Below, piece by piece: positions 1-10,510 of a stretch of DNA of 64,000 nt. The stretch lies in the NCBI RefSeq assembly GCF_000227685.2, contig NZ_CP007029.1, positions 2,206,501 to 2,270,500 on the forward strand, in the 5' to 3' direction. A program made the translations under genes and the position numbers. How positions within the stretch are numbered: the first letter of the stretch is position 1; every line of letters begins with the position of its first letter. The stretch comes from Thioalkalivibrio paradoxus ARh 1. Lineage in GTDB: Bacteria; Pseudomonadota; Gammaproteobacteria; Ectothiorhodospirales; Ectothiorhodospiraceae. The notes beneath the pieces are model-generated. The model did no database searches and had not been told where the DNA came from. It saw only the letters and a program-made list of their open reading frames with translations.

Positions 1-114
1 CGCGCCGGCACCGCCGAGACCATCAAGGATGCGATCATCGACGACGTCAAGCGGCACATCGGGACACAGAAACTCTACGACGACCTCACGCTGGTCATCC
101 TCAAACAGCAATAA
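1..114 (+). CDS. PP2C/SpoIIE-type serine phosphatase, C-terminal end (partial)
   Basis: Only the last 37 residues are in the window; the frame is open from the first base and ends in TAA. The terminal DDLTLVILK matches the closing strand of PP2C/SpoIIE phosphatases, where the first Asp of a DD[LIV]T[LIV][LIV] motif is a metal ligand. Such proteins usually dephosphorylate an anti-sigma-factor antagonist, often as the output domain of a response regulator; which architecture applies here cannot be seen. The downstream solute-binding gene starts 23 bases later on the same strand, so the two may be cotranscribed. Confidence 0.65.
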   Translation, partial: RAGTAETIKDAIIDDVKRHIGTQKLYDDLTLVILKQQ

Positions 115-137
115 CAGACGTAATCGGGAGCACCGCA

Positions 138-929
138 ATGCGCAGGATCCGTGATTGCAACAGGCAGATGGTGGGCGCAACACTGGGCCTGCTGCTGTTG
201 ATGCTGGCTGGCGGCCTCTTCCCCCAGTCAGCCGCCAAGGCCCTTGACGAGATCCAGTGGATCACCGAGGAGTTCGCGCCCTACAACTACACCGGCGCGG
301 ACGGAGTACCCACTGGGATCGCGGTGGATGTGCTGGTCGCGATGTGGGACCGCCTGGGGCACGAACGCGCACCCGGCGACATCGAGGTTCTGCCCTGGGC
401 ACGCGGGTACCGCATCGCCCAGGACCACCCCGGAACCTGCCTGTTCTCGACCACGATCACCGATGCGCGCCGGGAACTGTTCACTTTCATCGAGCCGCTG
501 GTCGCTGCGAGGAACGCAATCATCGGACCGGTGGAACGGGAGTTCGAAATCCGCTCCATCGATGATCTCGCCCCGTACAGCGTGGGCGTAGTCCGCGACG
601 ATATCGGCGACCAGTTGCTGCAACAGGCGGGTGCCAACAGCACCGTCGTGCGCACCGACTCGTGGCGCATCCTGCTGCGCATGTTGCAAGGCCAACGCTT
701 CGACCTGATTTCCTACAACATCGACACCGCCCGCTGGAACATGCGCCGGCTGGACATGGATCCCTACGCCTACGAACCTCTGCTCGTGCTTCAGCAAGGC
801 GTAATGGGCTATGCCTGCCACCCGGACACCAACCCAACTGCCCTCGCCCGACTGCAGACCGCGCTGGATGCCCTGCTCGCCGACGGCACAGTAGAACGCA
901 TTACGCGAAGCTACCTCGGACCCAGATGA
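138..929 (+). CDS. Periplasmic solute-binding protein, family 3 (orphan)
   Basis: 263 aa. The N-terminus has a positively charged start, a Leu-rich core and Ala-rich residues near 33-35, a typical Sec signal peptide, so the protein is probably periplasmic. The mature part (EEFAPYNY, then a DVL segment followed by W-x-R-G and a late YS/YN hinge region) has the layout of family-3 amino-acid-binding proteins (SBP_bac_3), about 225 aa after cleavage. GGGAG lies 8 bases upstream of the ATG. No permease or ATPase gene adjoins it, so it may serve as a sensor or scavenging protein rather than as part of a dedicated ABC importer. Its stop overlaps the next possible start in an ATGA junction. The ligand cannot be predicted from sequence alone. 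Confidence 0.8.
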   Translation: MRRIRDCNRQMVGATLGLLLLMLAGGLFPQSAAKALDEIQWITEEFAPYNYTGADGVPTGIAVDVLVAMWDRLGHERAPGDIEVLPWARGYRIAQDHPGTCLFSTTITDARRELFTFIEPLVAARNAIIGPVEREFEIRSIDDLAPYSVGVVRDDIGDQLLQQAGANSTVVRTDSWRILLRMLQGQRFDLISYNIDTARWNMRRLDMDPYAYEPLLVLQQGVMGYACHPDTNPTALARLQTALDALLADGTVERITRSYLGPR

Positions 930-1609
930 CCCTCTGGTGGGCCATGCGGAAAGTTCGGCACCAGATCGCTTTGCCAGAAGCGCCGGCTCTTCGTCCCACC
1001 GCACCCCCCGGCCCCAGCTGGCGCCGGCTCACAGGCCGTATTGCCTGCCATAGCCGTTGGGCCATCTCCCTTGCGCGCAACCTGCTGGCAAGCCGGCGGT
1101 TGCCCGTGATCCAACCTGCCACATTCCGAGAGTACCGGATCGGCGGCCTCGATCCCGATGATCTGCCGGGCATTCGGGTGCTCCACCGGAACCTGCGCGG
1201 CCGTGCCGACATGACACTTTGGCGGAGATGGCTCTACCGCCTGCGCGGACCTTCGCTATTGATCGTGGTCAAGAACCGCTCCGGCGAGGCGGTAGGGTTC
1301 GAGATGTTCTATTTCGAGACAAGCGGTGCGCGCGGTGGGGTAATCCACGCCGCCTTTATCGGTGTCGCACCGCAATACCGGAACGTCGGGATCGCCACCG
1401 CGATGCACCGGCTCTCCATCCGGCATTTCTCTGCCGCCGGGCTGAGCGCGATCACCGCCCGCGTGCGCGAAGATCATCCGGTCTCGCTGCGGTCCGCGAA
1501 GGCATGTAGTTTCCGTATCGCCAAGACGATCCCTGGGCGCGACGGCATCGCAACGCTGGAACTGATCCGGCAACTGGATTCCAGTTGCGATCGGACCCCT
1601 GGCCAGTAG
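926..1609 (+). CDS. GNAT-family N-acetyltransferase
   Basis: 227 aa from the ATG that overlaps the preceding stop (ATGA). The fold-defining part is residues 65-215. It contains the acetyl-CoA pyrophosphate loop (motif A, V-A-P-Q-Y-R-N-V-G-I-A at 147-157), preceded by the beta-4 strand AAFIGV and followed by an arginine/serine-rich helix and a strand ending in LELIRQL. The first 60 residues are basic and low in family similarity, and part of them is encoded by a sequence that recurs elsewhere in the window (around 24750), so translation may really begin further in. It lies just upstream of two ATP-grasp genes, which suggests it acylates a product or substrate of those ligases, or acts as an aminoacyl-transferring GNAT. 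The substrate is unknown. Confidence 0.75.
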   Translation: MTLWWAMRKVRHQIALPEAPALRPTAPPGPSWRRLTGRIACHSRWAISLARNLLASRRLPVIQPATFREYRIGGLDPDDLPGIRVLHRNLRGRADMTLWRRWLYRLRGPSLLIVVKNRSGEAVGFEMFYFETSGARGGVIHAAFIGVAPQYRNVGIATAMHRLSIRHFSAAGLSAITARVREDHPVSLRSAKACSFRIAKTIPGRDGIATLELIRQLDSSCDRTPGQ

Positions 1610-1685
1610 ACATGCTCCGACCACCGCCCTGCTGGCGACCGCCCAAGAGGTCGCATCCACGGCGCACCATTGGCAGAATGTCGTT

Positions 1686-2528
1686 GTGCAACGGCTCGTG
1701 CTACTCAATCGACTCCGCCCTGAAGTGTCGGCCGACCTCTTTGCGGATCTGGTCAGCCGAATTCGCGCGCAGGGCATCGATGCTTTCGCGCTGAACCTTG
1801 CGCGCGAACGGATCCGGGGAATCCGAGACACCGATCTCGTAGTCAGCAACGGGTCGTTGCCCCGCGGCTTCGTCCATCCGGGCGTGGCCTACACCGGACG
1901 CCCCGTGCCCCGCCCGGAATCGATGGCATGGATCGAAGCGGCCGGCATCCCGACCATGAATTGGACACTAGCCAGAACACGCCGGGACGTGCGCCGTCTG
2001 TTTACGTCCTGGAATGTCGACCGGCTGATTCTCAAACCCTCGTTCACCGGTGGCGGGCGCGGCGTCCGGGCGTTCTCACGTGGTGCACTGTGGCGAGTTC
2101 GCTGGCACGCCGAGCGCGACATCTTCTGCCGCGAGGTGAACACCGAGGATGGCACGGTTTACAAGGCAGAACTCTTCAACGGCCACGTGACGATCGCCTG
2201 GATCAGCCGGGCGCCGCCTCTCAGCGAGGTGTTCAACGGCGGCATCTACCGCGGCTTGAAGGGCGCCTACGGTGACCGCGAATGCATCAGCCTGCCCGCA
2301 GCGCTTTGCGACCGGCTGGGCACGCTGAGCCGACAGCTGATGGCGCGCGGCCTCGGCTATGTGAGCGTGGATCTGATGCGCCGGCCGGATGGCGAGTTGG
2401 TCGCGATCGAGCTGAACACCCGCGACGTGGCCACTTGGTGGACACGCCAGTTCCCCGACTTCCGGCACCGATACGCGACCGCACTGGTTCAACTCGCGAT
2501 CGACCCGCCTCCCGCAGCAGCGTTATGA
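1686..2528 (+). CDS. RimK-like ATP-grasp ligase
   Basis: 280 aa from a GTG codon; the frame is open upstream with no ATG, so the start is uncertain. The ATP-grasp fold is recognisable. The lysine of ILKP (K117) and the glycine-rich TGGGRGV loop (121-127) bind ATP. FCREVNTEDGTVYK (147-160) is the second lid strand. D229 and the pair E242/N244 (VDLMR..., IELN) provide the magnesium ligands at the end of the fold. Family members join a carboxylate to an amine through an acyl phosphate, as in RimK, glutathione synthetase and amidoligases. It is translationally coupled (ATGA) to the TupA-like gene. Substrate unknown; a peptide or envelope-modification role is inference from context. Confidence 0.8.
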   Translation: MQRLVLLNRLRPEVSADLFADLVSRIRAQGIDAFALNLARERIRGIRDTDLVVSNGSLPRGFVHPGVAYTGRPVPRPESMAWIEAAGIPTMNWTLARTRRDVRRLFTSWNVDRLILKPSFTGGGRGVRAFSRGALWRVRWHAERDIFCREVNTEDGTVYKAELFNGHVTIAWISRAPPLSEVFNGGIYRGLKGAYGDRECISLPAALCDRLGTLSRQLMARGLGYVSVDLMRRPDGELVAIELNTRDVATWWTRQFPDFRHRYATALVQLAIDPPPAAAL

Positions 2529-3562
2529 CCTTTGGGGGCCGCACCACGCTCCGCCCGCGATCTGTCGACGCGCTTCTGCGCCTGGCTGACTTCGTCGTAT
2601 ACGCGAGACACCCCGTGATGGTGTTCCGATTCGTCCGGGAACTGGGCCACCTCCCGCAGATTTTGATTCCCCGGACCTACAACGAGAAGATGCTCTGGCG
2701 AATGATCCTTGACCACAATCCGCTGTTCGTGACGTTCTCGGACAAGCTGGCGAGCAAGGCACTTTTCCAGCGCAGCTGCCCCGAACTGCGTCTCCCCGCA
2801 GTGCTTTGGCAGGGGGATGCTCCGCAGGACATGCCCACACGCTTTCTGTCGGAAGACGGCGTGGTGATCAAGGCCAACCATGGCTGCGGTTTCACCTGGT
2901 TTCCGACCCTTACGCCCCCTGATCCTCAGATCTTCCGGCAACAGGCGCACCGCTGGCTCCAAACCGACTACTCGCACCAACTCGGCGAATGGGCTTACCG
3001 CGGAATCCGACCGCAACTGTTCGTGGAAGAACGGATCCGGGCGACCCCACCCGACGAACTCGTCGAATTGAAAGTGCACGTCTTTCACGGGCGGGTCTTT
3101 TACACCGTGGTCTACCTTCGCGAAAAGACAGGCCAGTCGCTTTCCGCCATCTTCGACGCGGACGGTACGCGGCTACCGGTCACCAACTCGGTGGCGGCCA
3201 GCGACTCGGCGCGGGCATTGCCTAGCGACTTCGCCCTACCAGCCTGCTACGCACAAGCGATGGATGCGGCCGCTCGGGTCGCCGAGGGAACCGATTACCT
3301 TCGGGTCGATTTCTTCGCCGCAGACGACACCCTGTTCGGCGGCGAGCTCACCGTCTACCCGTCGGCCGGCCGGATGACCAACTCCCGCCCCGAGTGCATG
3401 CACGCGCTGGGGCTGGCATGGGATATCCGGTGCTCCTGGCTGCTGTCGGCCCCGCAGGCGGGATGGCGGGGCCGCTATGCCCGATGGCTGCGAATGGCGC
3501 TCGAGCGTTCACCCAGCTCCGGCCACGGCACGCGCGCCGATCCGCTCGACGGCTGCCGGTGA
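2525..3562 (+). CDS. TupA-like ATP-grasp protein
   Basis: 345 aa. It has the family signatures in order: TYNEKMLWR (51-59) and NPLFVTFSDK (65-74) near the N-terminus, the nucleotide loop IKANHGCGF (115-123), KVHVFHGR (183-190), and the closing DYLRVDFF followed by a GELTVYPSAG segment. These are typical of the TupA-like ATP-grasp family, named for a teichuronopeptide synthesis protein and often found in capsule or polysaccharide loci, where it is thought to attach amino acids to sugars. The start codon overlaps the previous stop by four bases. Its 3' end lies eight bases from the convergent end of nuoN. The partner trio (GNAT and two ATP-grasp proteins) suggests a short ligation pathway, but no glycosyltransferase is nearby. 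Confidence 0.82.
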   Translation: MTFGGRTTLRPRSVDALLRLADFVVYARHPVMVFRFVRELGHLPQILIPRTYNEKMLWRMILDHNPLFVTFSDKLASKALFQRSCPELRLPAVLWQGDAPQDMPTRFLSEDGVVIKANHGCGFTWFPTLTPPDPQIFRQQAHRWLQTDYSHQLGEWAYRGIRPQLFVEERIRATPPDELVELKVHVFHGRVFYTVVYLREKTGQSLSAIFDADGTRLPVTNSVAASDSARALPSDFALPACYAQAMDAAARVAEGTDYLRVDFFAADDTLFGGELTVYPSAGRMTNSRPECMHALGLAWDIRCSWLLSAPQAGWRGRYARWLRMALERSPSSGHGTRADPLDGCR

Positions 3563-3570
3563 CCTCCGCG

Positions 3571-4949
3571 TCATAGCCAGCCGAGCACCACGCCTGGGAA
3601 CACGCCGACCATCAGGACCGCTGCCAGCGTCGCCAGCGCGGCTGCCACGGCGAAACCGCCGGCGGGTTCGGTGCGCGGGTGCGAGGCCGCAGGATTCATG
3701 AACATGTAGCGGATCACTCGCAGGTACAGGTAGATGCCCAGATAGCTGGCGACGAGGCCGACGACCGCGACCGCGACCAGCCCCGATTCCATCACCGTGC
3801 GGAACACCAGGAACTTCGCGATGAATCCGGGGAACGGCGGGATCCCCGCGAGCGAGAGCATCGCCACCGCGATCAGAATGGCCGCGCGCGGGTCGCGGTG
3901 GTAGAGACCCTTCAGGCTGTTCAGCCGGTCGCGCAGCCAGTCGTCACCCCTCGGCAGGCAGGCCAGCGCGAGCACGGTGGTCAGCGCGTACACGATCACG
4001 TAGAAGGCCACCGCCTCGAAGCGCGCCTCCGCCGGGCCCAGCAGCGCGAGGAACAGGTAGCCGGCATGGGCGATCGACGAGTAGGCGATCAGCCGCCGGA
4101 AGCCCTGCTGGCGGATCGCGGCCAGGTTGCCCCAGACGATCGACAGCAGCGACAGCGCCACTATCACTGCGAGCAGTTCCGGGCCGGCGGATGCCTCGCC
4201 GAACAGGCGCACCAGCGCCAGCAGCACCGCGGCCTTCACGATCGCCGCCATGTAGGCGGTGACCGGCACGCTCGCACCCTCGTAGGCGTCGGGCGCCCAG
4301 GCGTGGAACGGAACGATGGCGGCCTTCAGCATGAACGCGGCCACCACCAGCACCACCGCGCCGCGTGCGAGCATGTCGTCGGCCGCCAGTGCGGCGCGGA
4401 AGTCCGGTGCCCCGAGCCCCCCGGTCGCGCCCAGGGTCAGCGACAGCCCCATCAGCAACACCGCGGTGCCGACACCTCCGAGCACGAGGTATTTCAACGC
4501 GGCCTCGGCGCTCTCGGGGCGGCGGTACGCGAGCACCACCAGCGCGTACAGCGGCAGCGACAGCAGTTCGAGCCCGAAGAACAGCATCAGCAGACTGTCC
4601 GCCGACAGCATCAGGCCGGCCCCGTACAGCGACGAAAGCAGCAGCATCGCGAAGCGGCTGTCGTGACGTTCACCGCGCGCGAGGACCAGCACCGGAACGG
4701 TGAGCAGGAACAGCAGCGTCTTCGCCGCGAGGGCGTCGGCGTCCACCGAGAAGTGGCCCGGGAACGGCGCCGCGGCGTGGCCGGTCCCGTGCAGCCAGAA
4801 GGCCGCGCCGGCGGCGGCCAGCACGGTCACCAGCGCCGGCAGGAACGGATCGCGCGGCCGGCTCGAGACCAGGTCGATGACCAGGATCAGCAGGATCCCG
4901 AGCAGCAGCAGATGCTCGGGCAGCGCGGCAAGCAGCAGGCCTTCCGGCG

Positions 4950-4953
<4 letters not shown>
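3571..4953 (-). CDS. nuoN: NADH-quinone oxidoreductase subunit N
   Basis: 460 aa, almost entirely hydrophobic with about 14 membrane helices. It is one of the three Mrp-antiporter-like proton-pumping subunits of complex I. The central run with ...YEGASVPVTAYMA and the Lys/His-bearing helices around IAYSSIAHAGY are the conserved antiporter core found in NuoL, M and N. It is the last gene of the operon. Its ATG overlaps the stop of nuoM (ATGA), so translation is coupled. The length is normal for the family (about 460-485). Confidence 0.97.
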
Positions 4954-6489
<1,536 letters not shown>

Positions 6490-6497
<8 letters not shown>

Positions 6498-8370
6498 GGC
6501 GCCACACCCAGATCAGCACCGCGACGAGGCCGAGCAGCGTCATCCACGCGTACCAGTGCAGGCTGCCGCTCTGCACACGGGTGAAGGCCGCCGCGCTCCA
6601 GCGCGCGAGCGCAGCCAGGCCGTGCAGCGAACCGTCGATCAGCACGCGGTCACCGAGGCGCAGGAACACCCGGTCGGAGACCCAGAACCACGGACGCTGC
6701 AGCAGCCGGTCGTACAGTTCGTCGACGTAGTACTTCCCGGCGAGCACACGGTGCAGGCGCTGGAAGCGCTGCCAGAGTGCCTCCGCGGGCCGGCCGCCGT
6801 CGCGGTAGAGCCAGGCCGCGGCCACCAGCCCGAGCAGCGCCAGCAGCACCGCGAAGATCACCTGCAGCACATGCCAACCGCCCCAGGCGAACCGGACTTC
6901 GGGCAGCCCGAGCAGCGGCTCGAGGTACTGCGGCAGCGCGAACCATCCGGCGATCACCGAGAAGAACGAGAGCACCACCAGCACGCCGGTCATCGTCACC
7001 GGCGACTCGTGCAGGTGGCGCTCGGCCTCGGGCTCGACCCTCGAGCGGCCAAAGAACACCAGCCAGAGCAGACGGAACATGTACAGCGCGGTCAGGAATG
7101 CGGTCAGAGATCCCAGCGCCCACAGCCAGAGCGTGCCCCCCTGCCCGCTCGCCAGCGCGAACCAGAGAATCTCGTCCTTGGAGAAGAAGCCGGCCAGCGG
7201 CGGCAGGCCCGCGATCGCGGCGGTCGCGACCGCGAAGGTGCCGAAGGTCCACGGGATGCGGCGCGCGAGCCCGCCCATCTTGCGGATGTCCTGCTCCCCG
7301 CCCATCGCGTGGATCACGCTGCCGGCGCCGAGAAACAGCGCCGCCTTGAAGAATGCGTGGGTGAACAGATGGAACACCGCGACGCCGTAGGCGCCGACGC
7401 CCAGCGCGAGGAACATGAACCCGAGTTGCGAGATGGTCGAGTACGCCAGCACCTTCTTGATATCGGTCTGCACCAGCGCGATCGTGGCGGCGAGGAACGC
7501 GGTCAGCACGCCGATCACCGCGATCAGCGTCGACGCGGCCGGCGCTTCCAGGTACACGCCCGAGAGCCGAGCGACCAGGTACACCCCCGCGGTGACCATC
7601 GTCGCCGCGTGGATCAGCGCCGAGACCGGTGTCGGGCCGGCCATCGCGTCCGGAAGCCAGACGTGCAGCGGGATCTGCGCGGACTTGCCGGTCGCGCCGA
7701 TGAACAGCAGGATCCCGGCCGCGGTCGCGATGCCCGCCGGGATCAGCCCGCTGCCGAAGGCCTCGTTGATCCGGTCCATTTCCAGCGTGCCCGCGAACGC
7801 GAACACCAGGAACATGCCGAGCAGGAAACCGGCGTCGCCGACCCGGTTGGTGATGAACGCCTTGCGCCCGGCGCGCGCCTTCGCCACGTCCTGGAACCAG
7901 AAGCCGATCAGCAGATAGGACGCGAGGCCCACCCCCTCCCAGCCGACGAACAGCACCAGCAAGGAGCGGCCGAGCACCAGCAGCAGCATGAAGAACAGGA
8001 ACAGATTCAGGTACGCGAAGTAGCGCGCGTAGCCCTCGTCGCCCTTCATGTAGCCGATCGAGTACAGGTGAATCAGCGCGCCGACGCCGGTCACGATCAG
8101 CGCCATCACCGCGCTCAGGCGGTCGAGGTAGAACGAGACCTCGAAGCTGTACTCGCCGATCACCGCCCAGGTGAACACCGTCTCGATGATCGGCGCGCCG
8201 CCGCCCGCCTCCAATGTGCGCCACGCCCAGAGCGCGACCAGGAACGCCAGGAACGGCAGGCCGACGCCGACCACGTTCACGAACCCGGTCCCGAGCCGGC
8301 CGCCGAGCAGACCGTTCAGCAGGAAGCCCGCGAGCGGCAGCAGCACGAGTAAAGTGAGCATCCCGTCCAT
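6490..8370 (-). CDS. nuoL: NADH-quinone oxidoreductase subunit L
   Basis: 626 aa, the distal proton-pumping subunit of complex I. It contains FVGWEGVGLASYLLIGFW (the conserved essential glutamate), IPLHVWLPDAMAGPTPVSALIHAATM, and KKVLAYSTISQLGFM. It ends with the long amphipathic and trailing helices expected of NuoL, near YYVDELYDRL. Length is normal (about 610-660). It follows nuoK after a six-base gap. Confidence 0.97.
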
Positions 8371-8376
8371 CGCGCG

Positions 8377-8679
8377 CTATCCCTTCAATCCCACGTAGCT
8401 GCCGGGATCGAGCGTGTGCCCGGCCCGCACCAGCAGCAGCACGATCGGCACTGCGATTGCGATCTCGGCGGCGGCGACGACGAAGACCAGGAACATCAGC
8501 ACCGCGCCGGCGTCCGCACCCAGCAGATGCGTGAACACCGCGAGACTCAGCAGCACGCCGTTCAGCATCAGCTCGAGGAACATCAGCATCACGAGCAGGT
8601 TGCGCCGCACCACGACCCCGACCAGGCCGAGGGTGAACAGCATCCCCGAGACCGCGAGCAGCAGGTGGGCGTCATCCAT
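8377..8679 (-). CDS. nuoK: NADH-quinone oxidoreductase subunit K
   Basis: 100 aa with three membrane helices. It has the conserved glutamate of helix 2 (LMFLELMLNGVLL) and that of helix 3 (AAAEIAIAVPIVL), which relay protons from the quinone site toward the antiporter subunits. I chose the ATG with GGGAG eight bases upstream; an in-frame GTG one codon earlier is the alternative. The start region overlaps the 3' end of nuoJ. Confidence 0.96.
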   Translation of the reverse strand: MDDAHLLLAVSGMLFTLGLVGVVVRRNLLVMLMFLELMLNGVLLSLAVFTHLLGADAGAVLMFLVFVVAAAEIAIAVPIVLLLVRAGHTLDPGSYVGLKG

Positions 8680-9214
8680 CACGGTTCTCCCTGCTGGCCC
8701 CGGGCAGCCCCTGGCTACGGCGGCGGATGTCGATCACCGCGCTGGCCGCGATTTCGGCGACCAGCAGCAGCACCGCGGCGAGCGCGAAGTACACCCAGAA
8801 CTGGTCCATGAACGCGGTGGCGAAGGCCCCGACGCTGAACGCGTCCTCCCGGACCACCGGCGCCACGACCGGCTCGCCGCGCAACAGCCCGTCGACGAGC
8901 ACCGCGACCAGCAGCAGCAGACCCGCGAGGCCCGCGACCAGCAGCGGCGAGAAGCGCTCGGTGAACGAACGGTCGCGCACGTCGAGCAGCATGATCGCGT
9001 AGATCATGAACACCATCACCGCGCCGACGTAGATCAATACCTGGAATACCGCGATCACGTGCAGCCCGAGCTGGGCGTAGATCGCGGCCAGTGACAGCAT
9101 CGTGCCGATCAGCGCCAGCGCGACCCGCATCGGGTGGCGCAGGAAGAACATCGCCACCGCCCCGGCCAGCGCGCCGAATGAAAAGATGCTCAGGAACAGC
9201 GTCTCGATGGTCAT
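8672..9214 (-). CDS. nuoJ: NADH-quinone oxidoreductase subunit J
   Basis: 180 aa with five predicted membrane helices. MTIETLFLSIFSFGALAGAV opens the protein, and the conserved helix around QVLIYVGAVMVFMIYAIMLLD is the one that undergoes the pi-bulge rearrangement during turnover in structurally studied complex I. The frame is open 132 bases further upstream, but that stretch contains the inverted repeat preceding the gene, so the internal ATG is the real start. It overlaps nuoK at its 3' end. Confidence 0.95.
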   Translation of the reverse strand: MTIETLFLSIFSFGALAGAVAMFFLRHPMRVALALIGTMLSLAAIYAQLGLHVIAVFQVLIYVGAVMVFMIYAIMLLDVRDRSFTERFSPLLVAGLAGLLLLVAVLVDGLLRGEPVVAPVVREDAFSVGAFATAFMDQFWVYFALAAVLLLVAEIAASAVIDIRRRSQGLPGASRENRDG

Positions 9215-9263
9215 TCCTGACCCCCGTTTATTGGTATGACGCCGGGAACGATCGGAACGCCGA

Positions 9264-9328
9264 TTCGCGTGCAGGGCACGCTCCTGCAGGTGTCCTGGTA
9301 GGCCGCAGGAGCGTGCCCTGCACGCGAA
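9264..9328. repeat. Perfect 24-bp inverted repeat in the nuoI-nuoJ gap
   Basis: Two 24-base arms (9264-9287 and 9305-9328) are exact reverse complements around a 17-base loop. The arm core reads GCAGGAGCGTGCCCTGC. It fills most of the 187-base gap between nuoI and nuoJ and encodes nothing visible. It can form a strong RNA hairpin in the operon transcript. There is no U tract, so it is not an ordinary intrinsic terminator; a REP-like or mobile palindromic element is likely. Confidence 0.85.
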
Positions 9329-9401
9329 CGTGCCGCAGGCGCGCATCCCAACCCAGAACGCCTCCCAGGATAACGGAACCCGCTACCAACGAACGCGATC
9401 G

Positions 9402-10025
9402 TCATCGCGAACCCCCGTTCCCGGACACCGGCTTCGGCGGATAGGGCTTCGCCGGGTCGCGCGCCGGCTGCCAGTTCAGTAGTTCCTGCTTACCCAGCCA
9501 CATCCCCTCCTGACGGTCCGGCACCGGCAAACCCGGGACCGTCGGCACCATCCGGATCGCGTCCTCGGGGCAGACCTCGACGCAGAAGCCGCAGAAAATG
9601 CAGCGCGAGTAATCGATCTCGAAGCGCTCCGGGTATTTCGGATGCGCGGGGTCGTCGGGGTCGAAGCCGGCTTCGATCTCGATCACCCGCGCCGGGCAAA
9701 CCGTCGCGCAGAGATTGCAGGCGATGCACTGCGGGCGTCCGTCCGGACGCTGCGTCAGCACGTGCTTGCCGCGGTTGTGCCGCGCGTAGTCGGTGCGGAT
9801 CTCCTCGGGGTAATACGCGGTCAAGGCCCCCTTCCTGCCTGTCATCCAGCGCCTCATGTTGCGCAGGAACACGCCGCCGGTGATCGAAAGCCCGCGCAAT
9901 ACCTCGAACAGATAGAAGCGCTCCCACCAGCCGAGCTTCGGCTCGTTCCAGTACTTGCGGCGCCGGTCGATCACCTTTGGCCGGGTCTCTCGGCCACCGG
10001 GCTGTCCGGGTTGCGGTGCGCTCAT
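9402..10025 (-). CDS. nuoI: NADH-quinone oxidoreductase subunit I
   Basis: 207 aa peripheral-arm subunit carrying two [4Fe-4S] clusters (N6a and N6b). The ligands form two CxxCxxCxxxCP motifs: C100, C103, C106, C110 and C142, C145, C148, C152. The N-terminal amphipathic region (WWERFYLFEVLRGL) anchors it to the membrane arm. The start is the ATG opening MSAPQPG; six extra codons upstream are in frame but lie at the edge of repeat sequence. It is separated from nuoH by almost 800 bases of repeats, which is unusual for this operon. Confidence 0.96.
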   Translation of the reverse strand: MSAPQPGQPGGRETRPKVIDRRRKYWNEPKLGWWERFYLFEVLRGLSITGGVFLRNMRRWMTGRKGALTAYYPEEIRTDYARHNRGKHVLTQRPDGRPQCIACNLCATVCPARVIEIEAGFDPDDPAHPKYPERFEIDYSRCIFCGFCVEVCPEDAIRMVPTVPGLPVPDRQEGMWLGKQELLNWQPARDPAKPYPPKPVSGNGGSR

Positions 10026-10047
10026 ACCCGCCCCCCACGCCACTGCG

Positions 10048-10432
10048 CAGGGCGGAAGAGCGCAGCGTCATCCGCCACAGCGCTGCGGGGGAAACCGCAT
10101 CCCGCAGTGCAGGCCCAGGCGCCGGAGCGGCGGATGACGGCCTTCGGCCTCGTCCGCCCTACATCCGTGCCGCGGCACCCTGTAGGGCGGAAGGGCGCAG
10201 CGTCATCCGCCATGCGGCGCACGACCTGGGCACCGCACGCTCCGGCACGCCCTGGCGCCCTGCGGCGGATGACGGCCTTCGGCCTCTTCCGCCCTACATC
10301 CGTGCCGCGGCACCCTGTAGGGCGGAAGAGCGCAGCGTCATCCGCCGTGCGGCGCACGACCTGGGCACCGCACGCTCCGGCACGCCCCGGCGCCCTGCGG
10401 CGGATGACGGCCTTTGGCCTCTTCCGCCCTAC
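10048..10432. repeat. Three tandem copies of a palindromic-ended 115-bp repeat
   Basis: Copies lie at about 10048-10162, 10182-10297 and 10317-10432, with a period of 134-135 bases and a 19-base spacer (ATCCGTGCCGCGGCACCCT) that is identical in the two gaps. Each copy starts with (GTA)GGGCGGAAG followed by a GCGCAGCGTCATCCGCC block and ends with its near complement (GGCGGATGACGGCC...TCCGCCCTAC). Copies 2 and 3 are almost identical; the middle of copy 1 has diverged. Two more copies occur elsewhere in the same operon. Confidence 0.9.
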
Positions 10433-10510
10433 GCATCCGCACACCCTTTCGGCCCTCCGGTCTTGTGGTCCTTTCCAAACCTTCGGGGGTGGGTCCGGGG
10501 TGGGGACAAC

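Noticed and set aside
10048-10432. Possible CRISPR array because of regularly spaced repeats
   Set aside because: The units are about 115 bases with a palindromic layout and the spacers between them are identical, not unique; no cas genes are present.
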